The position numbers were made by a program, and so were the translations under genes. From contig NZ_FMYH01000006.1 of NCBI RefSeq assembly GCF_900096585.1, forward strand, positions 243,599-307,598: a DNA stretch of 64,000 nt, given 5' to 3'. Below, in pieces: positions 16,172 to 26,158 of this stretch; positions within the stretch are counted from its first letter, which is position 1, and each line of letters begins with the position of its first letter. The notes beneath the pieces were generated by a model. It searched no databases. It was not told the origin of the DNA and was given only the letters and a program-made list of their open reading frames with translations. This DNA comes from Sanguibacter gelidistatuariae. GTDB taxonomy: Bacteria; Actinomycetota; Actinomycetes; Actinomycetales; Cellulomonadaceae.

Positions 16172-16705
16172 CTAGACGTGCGGGCGATCCAGGGTCGTCA
16201 GCACCGCGCTGCGCCCGGTCCAGCCGTCCCAGCTGGCACCCGACTCAAGCACCGAGTAGGCGGCCGTCGGTACGCCGACCTGCACCTGGGCGAAAGCCGC
16301 CGGGTCGGACCCCGGCCCGGCCAGGTGCGCGGCGACCGACGACATGGCCGGTTCGTGCCCGACGACGAGCACCGTGCGGACCCGCGGGTCCACCGCGGCC
16401 ACGAGGGCGAGTATCTCCTCGACCCCGGCGGTGTACACCTGCCCGCTGATGGTCACCTCGGGCTCGCTGTCACCTAGTCCTACCTTGAGCAGGTCCCACG
16501 TCTGACGGGTGCGGACCGCGTCCGAGCACAGGACGAGCTCGGGCACGATGTCTGCCTCCACGAGCGCCGGACCGATTCGGGTCGCCTGCTTGCGGCCGAC
16601 CAGGGCGAGCGGGCGCAACGCGTCCGCGACCGATCCTGCCGGCTCCGCCTTGGCGTGGCGCAGCAGGACCAGCCGCCGCACGACCTGGGTCGAGGTCAAG
16701 GTCAC
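16172..16705 (-). CDS. Histidine phosphatase, SixA-like
   Basis: Cytoplasmic phosphatase of the histidine phosphatase superfamily, 177 residues. The phosphate-binding motif LLRHAKAEP near residue 17 carries the catalytic histidine, and VVGHEPAMSS supplies the second one. The short length and the RHAKAE motif match the SixA branch, which dephosphorylates phospho-histidine proteins in E. coli; the target here is unknown. The GTG start overlaps the fabI stop (GTGA), so it is translated with fabI. Confidence 0.85.
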   Translation of the reverse strand: MTLTSTQVVRRLVLLRHAKAEPAGSVADALRPLALVGRKQATRIGPALVEADIVPELVLCSDAVRTRQTWDLLKVGLGDSEPEVTISGQVYTAGVEEILALVAAVDPRVRTVLVVGHEPAMSSVAAHLAGPGSDPAAFAQVQVGVPTAAYSVLESGASWDGWTGRSAVLTTLDRPHV

Positions 16706-17469
16706 ATCCCCATCGCGTGGACGCCACCGTCCACGTGCACGATCTCGCCCGTGGTAGCCGGGAACCAGTCGGAGAGCAGGGCGGCGACGGCGCGCGCGGT
16801 CGGCTCAGGGTCGGTCATGTCCCAGCCGAGGGGGGCACGCTCGGGCCAGCCACCCTCCATCTTCTCGAAGCCGGGGATCGACTTGGCCGCCGTGGTGCGG
16901 ATGGGGCCGGCCGAGACGAGGTTGACCCGGATGCCCGAGGGGCCCAGGTCGCGGGCCAGGTAGCGGGAAGTCGACTCGAAGGCCGCCTTGGCGACGCCCA
17001 TCCAGTCGTAGACCGGCCAGGCGAAGCTCGCGTCGAAGGTCAGGCCGACGATCGAACCGCCCGAAGACAGCAGCGGCCTTGCGGCCACCGCGAGGGACTT
17101 GAGCGAGAAGGCGGAGACCTCGAGCGCGGTCGAGACGTCGGCCCACTCACCCGAGAGGAAGTTGCCGCCCATGACGGACTGCGGGGCGAAGCCGATCGAG
17201 TGCACAACACCGTCGAGGTGGTCGGTGTGCTCGCGCACGCGGCCCTCGAGAGCCGCAAGGTCCTCGTTGTTCGTGACGTCCAGCTCGATCACGGGAGCCG
17301 GTGCCGGCAGTCGCTTGGCGATCGCCTGCGTCAGGCGGAACTGCCGCCCGAAGGACGTGAGGATGACCTCGGCGCCTTCCTGCTGCGCGAGACGCGCGAC
17401 GTGGAACGCGATCGAAGAATCGGTGAGAACTCCGGTCACGAGCAACTTCTTGCCTTCAAGCAGGCCCAT
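16702..17469 (-). CDS. fabI: Enoyl-[acyl-carrier-protein] reductase (NADH), InhA/FabI type
   Basis: Catalyses the last reduction of each fatty acid elongation cycle, 255 residues. The N-terminal Rossmann segment MGLLEGKKLLVTGVLTDSSIA has the FabI pattern. SIGFAPQ lies near the cofactor, and the catalytic pair is in YDWMGVAK (Tyr-x6-Lys). The sequence is closer in style to mycobacterial InhA than to E. coli FabI. The ATG at 17469 has GGAAG 5 nt upstream. It lies downstream of fabG on the same strand, like mabA-inhA, but a strong hairpin separates the two. Confidence 0.93.
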   Translation of the reverse strand: MGLLEGKKLLVTGVLTDSSIAFHVARLAQQEGAEVILTSFGRQFRLTQAIAKRLPAPAPVIELDVTNNEDLAALEGRVREHTDHLDGVVHSIGFAPQSVMGGNFLSGEWADVSTALEVSAFSLKSLAVAARPLLSSGGSIVGLTFDASFAWPVYDWMGVAKAAFESTSRYLARDLGPSGIRVNLVSAGPIRTTAAKSIPGFEKMEGGWPERAPLGWDMTDPEPTARAVAALLSDWFPATTGEIVHVDGGVHAMGM

Positions 17470-17518
17470 CGTCTTCCTTCCGTCAGATGAGTAGGGATCA
17501 CGCACCGGATCCCCACGG

Positions 17519-17549
17519 CGGTGGCTCACCGACGAACGGTGAGCCACCG
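17519..17549 (-). terminator. Strong hairpin between fabG and fabI
   Basis: Arms of 13 bp (17519-17531 and 17537-17549) are exact complements around the loop ACGAA. It lies downstream of fabG and upstream of fabI on the same strand, so it can end or attenuate read-through from fabG. Confidence 0.7.
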
Positions 17550-17600
17550 ATGACACTATGTGCAGACGTACGACGAGCGCCGCACGGAGAGCAAGACTGG

Positions 17601-18944
<1,344 letters not shown>

Positions 18945-18952
<8 letters not shown>

Positions 18953-19190
18953 CCTGCTCGGACTCGCCGACCCGATCTCGGACGACCTCGTCTGCAGCGG
19001 AAAGGGATGCCCTCAGCAGGCGGTGTGGGGACTGCTGTGGAACAACCCGAAGATCCACACTCCCCAGCGGCGCAAGGTGTGGCTCGCCTGCGACGAGCAC
19101 CGCGAACACCTCGAGACATTCCTCGGCGCTCGGGGATTCCTCCAGGGAACGGTCCCGGTGGACGAGCTCGAGCAGCAGACCCGGCCGTGA
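18945..19190 (+). CDS. Small conserved Cys/His protein
   Basis: An 81-residue cytoplasmic protein common in actinobacteria. It has CSGKGC near residue 17 and CDEHREH near residue 49, an arrangement able to bind one zinc ion. Databases sometimes label such proteins 'acetone carboxylase', which nothing in the sequence supports. It overlaps the DUF3099 gene upstream and the SURF1 gene downstream (GTGA), so the three are translationally coupled. Confidence 0.75.
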
Positions 19191-20140
19191 GCGGAGCCGT
19201 GAAGGACACCGTGCGAACGTCCCCGACCGGTGGGCGCACCAGGGTGCAGTGGCTGGGCCTCGGCATCGGCGTGGCGATCCTCGTCGTCGGTTGCCTCTTC
19301 GCCGGGCGGTGGCAGTGGAACCGGCATGTGGTCCGTGACGCGGCGATCACGATCATCAAGGAGAACTACTCCGCTCCCCCGGTCCCCCTCGCCGAGCTCC
19401 TGCCGCAGGCAGGTGCCACCGTGGACGGGGACGACGTGTGGCGTCCGGTGTCGATGCACGGGCACTACCTGCCGGAGGCGACCGTGCTGCTGCGCAACCG
19501 GCCGATCGACAGCCAGGCCGCCTTCCACATCCTCGTGCCCTTCGTGACCGACGACGGCTCGGTTCTCGTGGTCAACCGCGGATGGCTGCCCTACGGCCGA
19601 GGCAGCGCCGAGCCGGACTCGATCCCGGATCCCCCGGCGGGCGAGATCGACGTCGTCGTCCGGCTCCGCGCCGACGAGCCCGCCGCAACCAACGGCGCCC
19701 CCGACGGCCAGGTCCAGAAGATCAACATCGCCCAGGTGCTCGCGGCCGGCCCGGACGGCGCAGCCTGGGCGCAGGGCCTCACCTACGGCGCCTACGGTGC
19801 ACTCGCCTCGGAGACACCGGCCCCGGCGCAGTCGGTCGCCCCCCTGCCCGTGCCGGACACCGATCCGCGCTCGCACCTGTCGTACGCCTTCCAGTGGTGT
19901 GTCTTCGCCCTCGGCGGCATCGGCGGCTTCATCCTGCTGGTGGTCCGTGAGCGCCGGGAGAACACGCTGGCCGCGCTGGGCGGGCTGGCGCACCCCTTCG
20001 ACCCGGCTGACCCGGGCACGCGGGGCGGGGCAGGGTCGGACGGGACGGCGGGTTCACCCGTAGGTCGGCGCGGAGCGCCGCGCCAGCCCACGCCGGAAGA
20101 GATCGAAGACTCCCTGATCGAGTCCCACACCGGGCGGTAG
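19187..20140 (+). CDS. SURF1 family cytochrome oxidase assembly protein
   Basis: Membrane protein of 317 residues that helps assemble aa3-type cytochrome c oxidase, probably by handling heme a. An N-terminal membrane segment (about residues 24-41, ending in GRWQWNRH) and a C-terminal one (about 235-255) flank an extracytoplasmic domain. Family landmarks are VPLAELLP, RPVSMHGHYLPE, the LLRNRP strand and VVNRGWLP. A charged tail of about 60 residues follows. The GTG at 19187 overlaps the upstream stop; GTG 19199 is possible. Heme A synthase is encoded at 42437-43414. Confidence 0.9.
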   Translation: MSGAVKDTVRTSPTGGRTRVQWLGLGIGVAILVVGCLFAGRWQWNRHVVRDAAITIIKENYSAPPVPLAELLPQAGATVDGDDVWRPVSMHGHYLPEATVLLRNRPIDSQAAFHILVPFVTDDGSVLVVNRGWLPYGRGSAEPDSIPDPPAGEIDVVVRLRADEPAATNGAPDGQVQKINIAQVLAAGPDGAAWAQGLTYGAYGALASETPAPAQSVAPLPVPDTDPRSHLSYAFQWCVFALGGIGGFILLVVRERRENTLAALGGLAHPFDPADPGTRGGAGSDGTAGSPVGRRGAPRQPTPEEIEDSLIESHTGR

Positions 20141-20174
20141 CGTCGGGCGGCAGCACCGGGCGGTAGCGCCCCGC

Positions 20175-20633
20175 TCAGCCTTGGAGCGCCTCGCGCACCT
20201 TCTGGGAGAGGACCTTGCCGTCCACCCGGCCAAGACCGGCCGCCGCGGCATTGGCGGCCTTCATCACCAGACCCATCTCCTTGGGCGTCGTGGCCCCGGT
20301 CGAGGCGATCGCGCCGGCCACGAGCGAGTCGAGCTGGGCGTCGGTGAGGGCGACCGGCAGGTAGCTCTCGATCAGGTCTGCCTCGGTCGTCTCGGTCAGG
20401 GCGCGCTCGTCGGCGCCGGCCTCGGTGTAGATCTGAGCGCTCTCGCGGCGCTTCTTCACCTCGCCGGTGAGCACGGTCTCGGCCTCCGCGTCGGTCAGCT
20501 CGTGGGCCGTCTTGCCCGACTTCTCCGCCGTGCGCAGGGCGGCGATCATCTGGCGCAGGGTGTTGGTGCGGAAGGCGTCACGGGCCTTCATGCTCACGGT
20601 CAGGTCGCTGGTCAGTGTCTCGAGGATGGTCAT
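20175..20633 (-). CDS. GatB/YqeY domain protein
   Basis: A 152-residue helical protein of the YqeY family, which resembles the tail domain of the GatB amidotransferase subunit. Signature stretches are SMKARDAFRTNTLRQMIAAL, the KRRESAQIY motif, IESYLPVALTD and GLVMKAANAAAAGLGRVDGK. The biochemical role is unresolved; tRNA binding has been suggested for the domain. The start is ATG 20633, with ATG 20642 also possible. It stands alone, convergent with SURF1. Confidence 0.88.
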   Translation of the reverse strand: MTILETLTSDLTVSMKARDAFRTNTLRQMIAALRTAEKSGKTAHELTDAEAETVLTGEVKKRRESAQIYTEAGADERALTETTEADLIESYLPVALTDAQLDSLVAGAIASTGATTPKEMGLVMKAANAAAAGLGRVDGKVLSQKVREALQG

Positions 20634-20696
20634 GGTCACCATCGTGCCCGACTTTTGCTCCGCACCCCACGCACTGACCCCGCCGGGTCGATTCGG

Positions 20697-22925
20697 TCAC
20701 TCGTTGCGTGCCGCCTCGGGTCCGGTGATCCGAGCCAGCAGCGGGAAGGTCGACCCGATCAGAGCGAGCGCCCCGGCCAGACCGAGCACGACCGCCACGT
20801 AGTACGCACCTCCCGGAGCGTGCAGGCTGTAGTCGAGCTGAGACCGGAGGAACAGCTGCGCTGTCAGAAGACCCGCCCCGATCGCCACGAGTGCACCGAT
20901 CAGGAGCGGCACCGCCGCCTCGAGGGCGACCACCCGACGCAGCATGGCGAGCGGCACCCCCGACAGCCGCAGCAGGCTGAAGGGACGACGCCGGTCACTG
21001 AGACCGCCCGCGACGCTCACCGCGAGGCTGCACCCCGCGACGACGAGGCTGATCGCGACGACCACGGTCGCCAGCAGCTGGTACTGCTCCATCTCCCGGG
21101 TGCTCTGGGCATGGCCCTCACCGCCCGTCGTCGGGCCCCGTGGCGCGCCCGGGTATGCCCGGTTGATGATCGTGCGGGCCTGCTCGACCGCGGCGAGAGT
21201 GCCGTCGGTGCCGACAACCAGCCGGACGGGTGCGAGGGCATACAGGTCGGCGGCCGAGAGCGGGGCTGCCGGCCAGACCACGTCGCTGCGGTCCGAGGTC
21301 TCCTCGAAGGAGATGAGGGCGACCTCGGCGCCGTCGGCGCACCGGCCGAGAGCACTCACCTGTGCCAGGCCTGCGCAGTCGACGTAGGAGTCGCTGCCGG
21401 CCAGGTCGAGAGCGTTCCGGGCATCCGAGGGGCTCTCACGCAGGACCAGGGCACCGTCGACGCCAGGGACCGCCGCGAGGTCGGCCAGCAGGCTGGCCGG
21501 GACCGTCGTCGGCGGACCGTCGACCTGGCGGACCTCGGTGAAGCTCATCGCGAGGGTCCCCGCAGCCGCCGAGCCGACCGGTGGTGCCCCCCGTTCACCG
21601 GTGAAGGTAGACACGATGGCGACCGCGGTCGTCCCGACGAAGAGGGCGAGGATGAGGCCGCTGACGGCCCGGAACCCTGCCCGCGGGTCGTCGGCGAGGC
21701 GTCGCCCGGCGATGAGTACGGCGGGCCTGCTGGTCCGGCGGGCTATGAGGCGCGACCCGACCATCGTCAACCAGGGGCCTGCCACCACGAGCCCGATCAT
21801 GACCATGAGGATGCCCGGCAGATATGCGAGCACCTGACCGTTCGTGGAGCCGGGACGTCCGACGATCCCGAAGTAGGCGAGCTCGCCGATCCCGAGCGCG
21901 AGCGGGATGAGGCGAAAGGCGCTGGGCGGGGCGGGCGTCACCCGTCGGGAGACGCCCAGCGGCGAGATGGTCACCCGGCGCAGCGCCAGGCGTGCGACGA
22001 CGGCGGCGGCGAGCGGCACCCCGACCACGACGCCCACGACGTCGACCGCGGAGAGGGCCAGGTCCGCGAGGAAGAATCGGGTCCCGGTGAAGGAGATCTG
22101 TGCCAGGGCCGGCCGGACGAGCGCGAAGATCCCGAAGCCGAGCAGCACTCCGAGCGTCGAGGCGACGACCGACTCGACGACGGACACCGTCCGTACCTGC
22201 CCGGGCGTGGCGCCCACGAGCCGCATCGCCGCGAAGCGCTGCTCGCGCCGCGCCGCGGAGAGCCGGGTCGCGGAGCCGATGAAGATGAGAACAGGCAGGA
22301 CGAGTGCCGCGGCGACGACCGAGAGGACGAGCGCGGTGCCGGCGGCGTTGATCCCGATGCCGGGCGCACAACTGCTGCAGTCGGCGGGCGAGACGGTGCT
22401 CACGGCCTGGATCTGCTGCGCGCGACCGGAGGCGGACAGCTCGCCGGCCTCGTGACCGATCATGACGACGAGGCTGTCCGGCCCCGGCAGCGCCTCGTCT
22501 CCGATGATCCCGACCAGGCGGCCGTCGTACCGGTCGCCGAGCTGCTCAGCCGGAGCCGCAGCGAGGAGCTCGGCCATCGCAGGCGAGGCGTAGATCTCAC
22601 CGGGTCCCGGCGGCGACGCGATCCCCGGCAACGCCGGGGAGTCCGGGCCGGTGACGGCGAGATCGACCCGGCCGATGAGCTCCCCGTCGAAGTGGTCCGC
22701 CGTGACCATCCACCACATCGGGTCGGCTGCGGTCGCGGCCGGGGGCGAACCCGCACCGGTCTGCAGCCAGGCGTAGCGGTCGTTCTGAGTCCCGACGGCG
22801 TTGATTCCTGCGAGCGTCACGAGCAGCAGGCCGACGCCGATCGCGACGGCGACCGCGGTGAGGACCAGCCGGACGAGCGCCTCCCGCCCACCGCTCAGCG
22901 ACAGGCGCAGGCCGAGTGCGATCAT
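20697..22925 (-). CDS. FtsX-like ABC transporter permease
   Basis: Large membrane protein of 742 residues with two FtsX-type blocks. One membrane segment near the N-terminus (about 18-40) precedes an extracytoplasmic domain (about 45-180) with two adjacent Cys in DCSSC. Three segments follow (about 185-300), then a central hydrophobic pair, a second extracellular domain (about 470-590) and a final set of segments (about 610-735). Such permeases use the partner ATPase to drive conformational work on peptides or lipids rather than classical transport. It overlaps the ATPase gene by ATGA. Confidence 0.88.
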   Translation of the reverse strand: MIALGLRLSLSGGREALVRLVLTAVAVAIGVGLLLVTLAGINAVGTQNDRYAWLQTGAGSPPAATAADPMWWMVTADHFDGELIGRVDLAVTGPDSPALPGIASPPGPGEIYASPAMAELLAAAPAEQLGDRYDGRLVGIIGDEALPGPDSLVVMIGHEAGELSASGRAQQIQAVSTVSPADCSSCAPGIGINAAGTALVLSVVAAALVLPVLIFIGSATRLSAARREQRFAAMRLVGATPGQVRTVSVVESVVASTLGVLLGFGIFALVRPALAQISFTGTRFFLADLALSAVDVVGVVVGVPLAAAVVARLALRRVTISPLGVSRRVTPAPPSAFRLIPLALGIGELAYFGIVGRPGSTNGQVLAYLPGILMVMIGLVVAGPWLTMVGSRLIARRTSRPAVLIAGRRLADDPRAGFRAVSGLILALFVGTTAVAIVSTFTGERGAPPVGSAAAGTLAMSFTEVRQVDGPPTTVPASLLADLAAVPGVDGALVLRESPSDARNALDLAGSDSYVDCAGLAQVSALGRCADGAEVALISFEETSDRSDVVWPAAPLSAADLYALAPVRLVVGTDGTLAAVEQARTIINRAYPGAPRGPTTGGEGHAQSTREMEQYQLLATVVVAISLVVAGCSLAVSVAGGLSDRRRPFSLLRLSGVPLAMLRRVVALEAAVPLLIGALVAIGAGLLTAQLFLRSQLDYSLHAPGGAYYVAVVLGLAGALALIGSTFPLLARITGPEAARNE

Positions 22926-23665
22926 CGCTGCACCTGTCCCGGTGACGTCGTGGTGGACGCGACGGGTCCCAGTGAGGTCACCTTGCCGTCGCGGACGATG
23001 ACCTCGCGGTCCGCGTACGCAGCGACGCGGGCCTCGTGGGTCACCACGACGACCGTCGTGCCCTGTTCTCGCGCGGCGGCCGTGAGCAGGTCCATGACTC
23101 GCTCACCGGTGAGCGAGTCGAGCGCTCCGGTCGGTTCGTCGGCAAAGAGGACGGCGGGCCTGGCCACCATCCCGCGCGCCAGCGCCACCCGCTGCGCCTG
23201 GCCGCCCGACAGCTCTCCGGAGCGTCGACGCTCGAGACCGTCGAGCTCGAGCCGGGCGAACCAGCCGCGAGCTGTCTCGAGGGCCTGGGCCCGGCGGGTA
23301 CCTCCGAGAAGAAGCGGGAGAGCGACGTTCTCCTCGGCGGTGAGTTCGGGCACAAGCTGGCCGAACTGGAAGACGAAGCCGAAGCGGTCGCGGCGCAGCG
23401 CGCTGCGTTCCGTCTCGTCCAGCAGATCCGTGCGGCGCCCGTCGACGAGCACCTCGCCACGGTCGGGCACAAGGATGCCGGCGAGGCAGTGCAGCAGAGT
23501 CGACTTGCCGGAGCCACTCGGACCCATGATCGCGAGCATCTCCCCCGGAGCAACCGTCAGGTCCGCGCCGCGCAGCGCGGGCGTGGGGCCGAAGGACAGC
23601 TCGACGCCGCGGGCCTCGAGCGCGGGCGCCTGACCCGGGCCCGGGCCCGGGCCCGGGCCGATCAT
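22922..23665 (-). CDS. ABC transporter ATPase (LolD/MacB-type) for the FtsX-like permease
   Basis: ATPase of 247 residues. It has Walker A GPSGSGKST, Q-loop FVFQFGQLVPEL, signature ELSGGQAQRVALARG, Walker B AVLFADEPTGALD and switch histidine VVVTHEARV, all typical of the MacB/LolD group. The first dozen residues are a Gly-Pro repeat (MIGPGPGPGPG) encoded by four CCGGGC units at 23637-23660, probably an accidental or unstable extension. The ATG overlaps the padR stop, so the order padR-ATPase-permease is one coupled operon. Confidence 0.92.
   Translation of the reverse strand: MIGPGPGPGPGQAPALEARGVELSFGPTPALRGADLTVAPGEMLAIMGPSGSGKSTLLHCLAGILVPDRGEVLVDGRRTDLLDETERSALRRDRFGFVFQFGQLVPELTAEENVALPLLLGGTRRAQALETARGWFARLELDGLERRRSGELSGGQAQRVALARGMVARPAVLFADEPTGALDSLTGERVMDLLTAAAREQGTTVVVVTHEARVAAYADREVIVRDGKVTSLGPVASTTTSPGQVQR
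23637..23660. repeat. CCGGGC tandem repeat inside the ATPase start
   Basis: About four copies of a self-complementary 6-bp unit encode the alternating Gly-Pro residues at the N-terminus of the ATPase. Two codons are changed per unit, so slippage would keep the frame. Confidence 0.7.
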
Positions 23666-24186
23666 GACCGGACCTCTGCCGCGAGGGCATCGAGCCGGGC
23701 GACCGTGAGGTCGATCCACCGCAGGTCGGCCTCGAGCCGGAAGAGCCCGTGGTCGGCGAGCAGGGCGTCGACCAGGCCACTCGTGCGCCGCACCTCGGTG
23801 AGCTCGCGCATCCGTTGCAGGTGCGCGGCACGCTGGACATCGAGGTACGCCTCGGCGTCCCTGCCGAGCAGCAGGGACAGGACGACCTTGGAGAACAAGA
23901 CCGTCTGCAGGTGAGGCTCGGGCGCGACCGGCTCGGTGAGCCACGCCTCGACCTCGGTCGCCCCCTGCTCGGTGATCACGTACTGCTTGCGCTCCGGCCC
24001 GGCCCCGGTCTCCATCTCGCCGACGACGACCTTGCCGTCGCGTGCCAGCCGACCGAGCGTCGCGTAGACCTGGCCGAAGGGCAGGGGCTTGTCATGACCG
24101 AAGAAGGTGTCGTAGTCGCGCTTGAGGTCGTATCCGTGGCTGGGCTCACGATCGAGCAGGCCGAGGAGGGTCAGAGGAACGTTCAT
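23662..24186 (-). CDS. PadR family transcriptional regulator
   Basis: Repressor-type regulator of 174 residues. The N-terminal winged helix (about residues 1-85) has the PadR signature LTLLGLLDREPSHGYDLKRD, the wing GQVYATLGRLARDGKV and the strand YVITEQGATEVEAWL. The C-terminal helices (about 95-170) mediate dimerisation, as in the Vir-like PadR_2 group. It is first in an operon with the ABC ATPase and FtsX permease. Overlapping dyads at 24195-24220 cover its own -10 hexamer, so it should repress the operon until a ligand, perhaps the exported compound, releases it. Confidence 0.92.
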   Translation of the reverse strand: MNVPLTLLGLLDREPSHGYDLKRDYDTFFGHDKPLPFGQVYATLGRLARDGKVVVGEMETGAGPERKQYVITEQGATEVEAWLTEPVAPEPHLQTVLFSKVVLSLLLGRDAEAYLDVQRAAHLQRMRELTEVRRTSGLVDALLADHGLFRLEADLRWIDLTVARLDALAAEVRS

Positions 24187-24199
24187 GCAGGCGACTATA
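24187..24199 (-). promoter_or_regulatory. Leaderless -10 element of the padR operon
   Basis: TATAGT on the minus strand (24199-24194) lies 7 nt before the ATG at 24186 and overlaps the candidate PadR operator. Confidence 0.55.
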
Positions 24200-24220
24200 C
24201 CTCAGGTGTATAGCCTGAGG
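24195..24220. promoter_or_regulatory. Candidate PadR operator (two overlapping dyads)
   Basis: CTATAC-n7-GTATAG (24195-24213) overlaps CCTCAGG-n7-CCTGAGG (24200-24220). Both have perfect arms. The site starts 9 bp upstream of the padR start codon and spans the -10 hexamer, which fits autorepression. Confidence 0.65.
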
Positions 24221-24255
24221 GAATAGTGCGACAGGCGATCATGCGGCCCGGACGC

Positions 24256-24291
24256 ACCAACGCCGCCCCTCAGAAGAGGGGCGGCGTTGGT
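24256..24291 (-). terminator. Strong terminator after the ABC-F gene
   Basis: A 16-bp perfect stem (24256-24271 with 24276-24291) with the loop AGAA lies just downstream of the ABC-F gene. Confidence 0.85.
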
Positions 24292-24328
24292 CACGGGGCC
24301 TAGCTGGCGGCAGAGCCATCCGTTGGGC

Positions 24329-25927
24329 TCAGGCGAGCTCGATGAGCTCGGCGTAGCTGTCGTTCCAGAGGTCCTCGTCGCCGTCGGGCAGCAGGAGCAC
24401 CCGCTCGGGGGCGAGCGCCTCGACCGCGCCGTGGTCGTGGGTCACCATGACGACCGCGCCCTCGTAGTTCTTCAGCGCGCCGAGGATCTCCGCGCGGGAG
24501 GCCGGGTCGAGGTTGTTGGTCGGCTCGTCCAGCAGCAGCACGTTGGCCGAGGAGACCACGAGGGCCGCGAGCGCCAGACGGGTCTTCTCACCACCGGACA
24601 GGACGTGGCTCGGCTTGTTCGCGTCGTCGCCGGAGAACAGGAAGGACCCGAGCGTGGAACGCACCTCGGCATCCGTGAGGTCCGGCGCGCTGTGGCGCAG
24701 GTTCTCCAGGACGGTGAGCTTCATGTCGAGGGTCTCGTGCTCCTGCGCGTAGTAGCCCAGCTTGAGACCGTGCCCGGGGTGGACCTCACCGGCATTGGGT
24801 TGCTCGACCCCCGCCAGGATGCGCAGCAGCGTCGTCTTGCCGGCGCCGTTGAGACCCAGGATGACCACTCGGCTCCCGCGGTCGATCGCCAGGTCGACCC
24901 CGGTGAACACCTCCTGGGAACCGTAGATCTTGCTCAGCCCCGAGGCCGTGAGCGGAGTCTTGCCGCACGGCGCCGGGGTCGGGAAGCGGAGCTTGGCGAC
25001 CTTGTCGTCGACGCGCTCGCCCTCGAGGGAGTTCATCATGCGCTCGGCGCGACGAATCATGTTCTGGGCGGCGACGGCCTTGGATGCCTTGGCACGCATC
25101 TTCTCGGCCTGACCGAGCAGCACGGTCGCCTTCTTCTCGGCGTTGGCGCGCTCCCGACGACGACGACGCTCATCGGTCTCGCGCTGGGCCATGTACGCGT
25201 CCCAGCCGAGGCTGTACTGGTCAAGCTCACCGCGGTTGGCGTCCAGGTGGAACACCTTGTTGACGGTCGCGCGCATGAGCTCGTTGTCGTGGCTGATGAC
25301 GATGAAGCCACCGGCGTAGCTCTTGAGGTACTCGCGCAGCCAGATGATCGAGTCCGCGTCGAGGTGGTTGGTCGGCTCGTCGAGGAGCAGGGTGCCCACA
25401 CCCGAGAACAGGATCCGGGCAAGCTCGACCCGGCGGCGCTGACCACCCGAGAGCGTACCGATCTGCTGGCCCAGGACACGCTCGTCCAGGCCGAGGTTGG
25501 AGGCGATGCGCTCGGCCTCGCTCTCGGCCGCGTAGCCGCCGGCCGCGGTGAAACGCTCCTCGAGGGCCGGGTAGCGCTCCATCGCGGCAACCTGGGTCTC
25601 CTCGTCGGCGCTCGCCATCTCACCCTCGGTGTCACGCATGGCCCGCACGAGCTTGTCGAGGCTGCGTGCGGAGAGCACCCGGTCCATGGCGATCATGTCC
25701 ATGTCGCCGGTGCGCGAGTCCTGCGGGAGGTACCCGACGTCACCCGTCCGGGTGATCTGGCCCTTGGTTGGCAGCGTCTCCCCGGCCAGTGCCTTGGTCA
25801 GGGTCGTCTTGCCGGCTCCGTTACGGCCGACCAACCCGATTCTGTCGCCTGGGGCGATGCGGAAGGTAGCCTCTTCGAGGAGCACGCGGGCGCCGACTCG
25901 AAGTTCAACGGCGTGGGCAGAGATCAC
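24329..25927 (-). CDS. ABC-F family ATP-binding protein
   Basis: Soluble protein of 532 residues with two ABC domains and no membrane part. The first domain has GRNGAGKTT, TLSGGQRRRVE and LLLDEPTNHLD; the second has GLNGAGKTT, VLSGGEKTRLAL and LLLDEPTNNLD. A charged linker between them (about residues 250-320, with RRRRERANAEKK) is the P-site tRNA interaction region of ABC-F factors. These proteins act on ribosomes, either relieving stalling or protecting against antibiotics; the exact subgroup is not clear. The GTG at 25927 has GGAGG 8 nt upstream. Confidence 0.92.
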   Translation of the reverse strand: MISAHAVELRVGARVLLEEATFRIAPGDRIGLVGRNGAGKTTLTKALAGETLPTKGQITRTGDVGYLPQDSRTGDMDMIAMDRVLSARSLDKLVRAMRDTEGEMASADEETQVAAMERYPALEERFTAAGGYAAESEAERIASNLGLDERVLGQQIGTLSGGQRRRVELARILFSGVGTLLLDEPTNHLDADSIIWLREYLKSYAGGFIVISHDNELMRATVNKVFHLDANRGELDQYSLGWDAYMAQRETDERRRRRERANAEKKATVLLGQAEKMRAKASKAVAAQNMIRRAERMMNSLEGERVDDKVAKLRFPTPAPCGKTPLTASGLSKIYGSQEVFTGVDLAIDRGSRVVILGLNGAGKTTLLRILAGVEQPNAGEVHPGHGLKLGYYAQEHETLDMKLTVLENLRHSAPDLTDAEVRSTLGSFLFSGDDANKPSHVLSGGEKTRLALAALVVSSANVLLLDEPTNNLDPASRAEILGALKNYEGAVVMVTHDHGAVEALAPERVLLLPDGDEDLWNDSYAELIELA

Positions 25928-25983
25928 TGAGGTTTCCTCCGTAGGATGCCCACAAGTCTTGGGGGCGGGCACAAACGCCTCCA

Positions 25984-26000
25984 ATTCTATCCGTGGATAG
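25984..26000. promoter_or_regulatory. Palindrome overlapping the ABC-F promoter
   Basis: CTATCCGTGGATAG (25987-26000) is a 6-bp-arm dyad. On the minus strand it overlaps TAGAAT (25989-25984), a likely -10 for the ABC-F gene about 60 nt before its start. A regulator binding here could control ABC-F or bioY. Confidence 0.35.
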
Positions 26001-26158
26001 GCTTCACCTGGCACCGAATTACTTGACCGGTGTGCCCGCCGGGCGTCGTCGGCAGGCCCGCACCCCGAGGGCGCGCGGCTGCGGGCACGACCTCGCCCGT
26101 GATCGTCGGTTGCGTCACAGACGCTTTTGTCACGCTCTACGACCACCGCGAGGGAAGA

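Noticed and set aside
20181..23633. A 1150-codon open frame on the plus strand opposite the ABC/PadR genes
   Set aside because: It encodes an Arg/Asp/Gly/His-rich low-complexity protein, is antisense to clear ABC genes, and is an expected artefact of high GC content.
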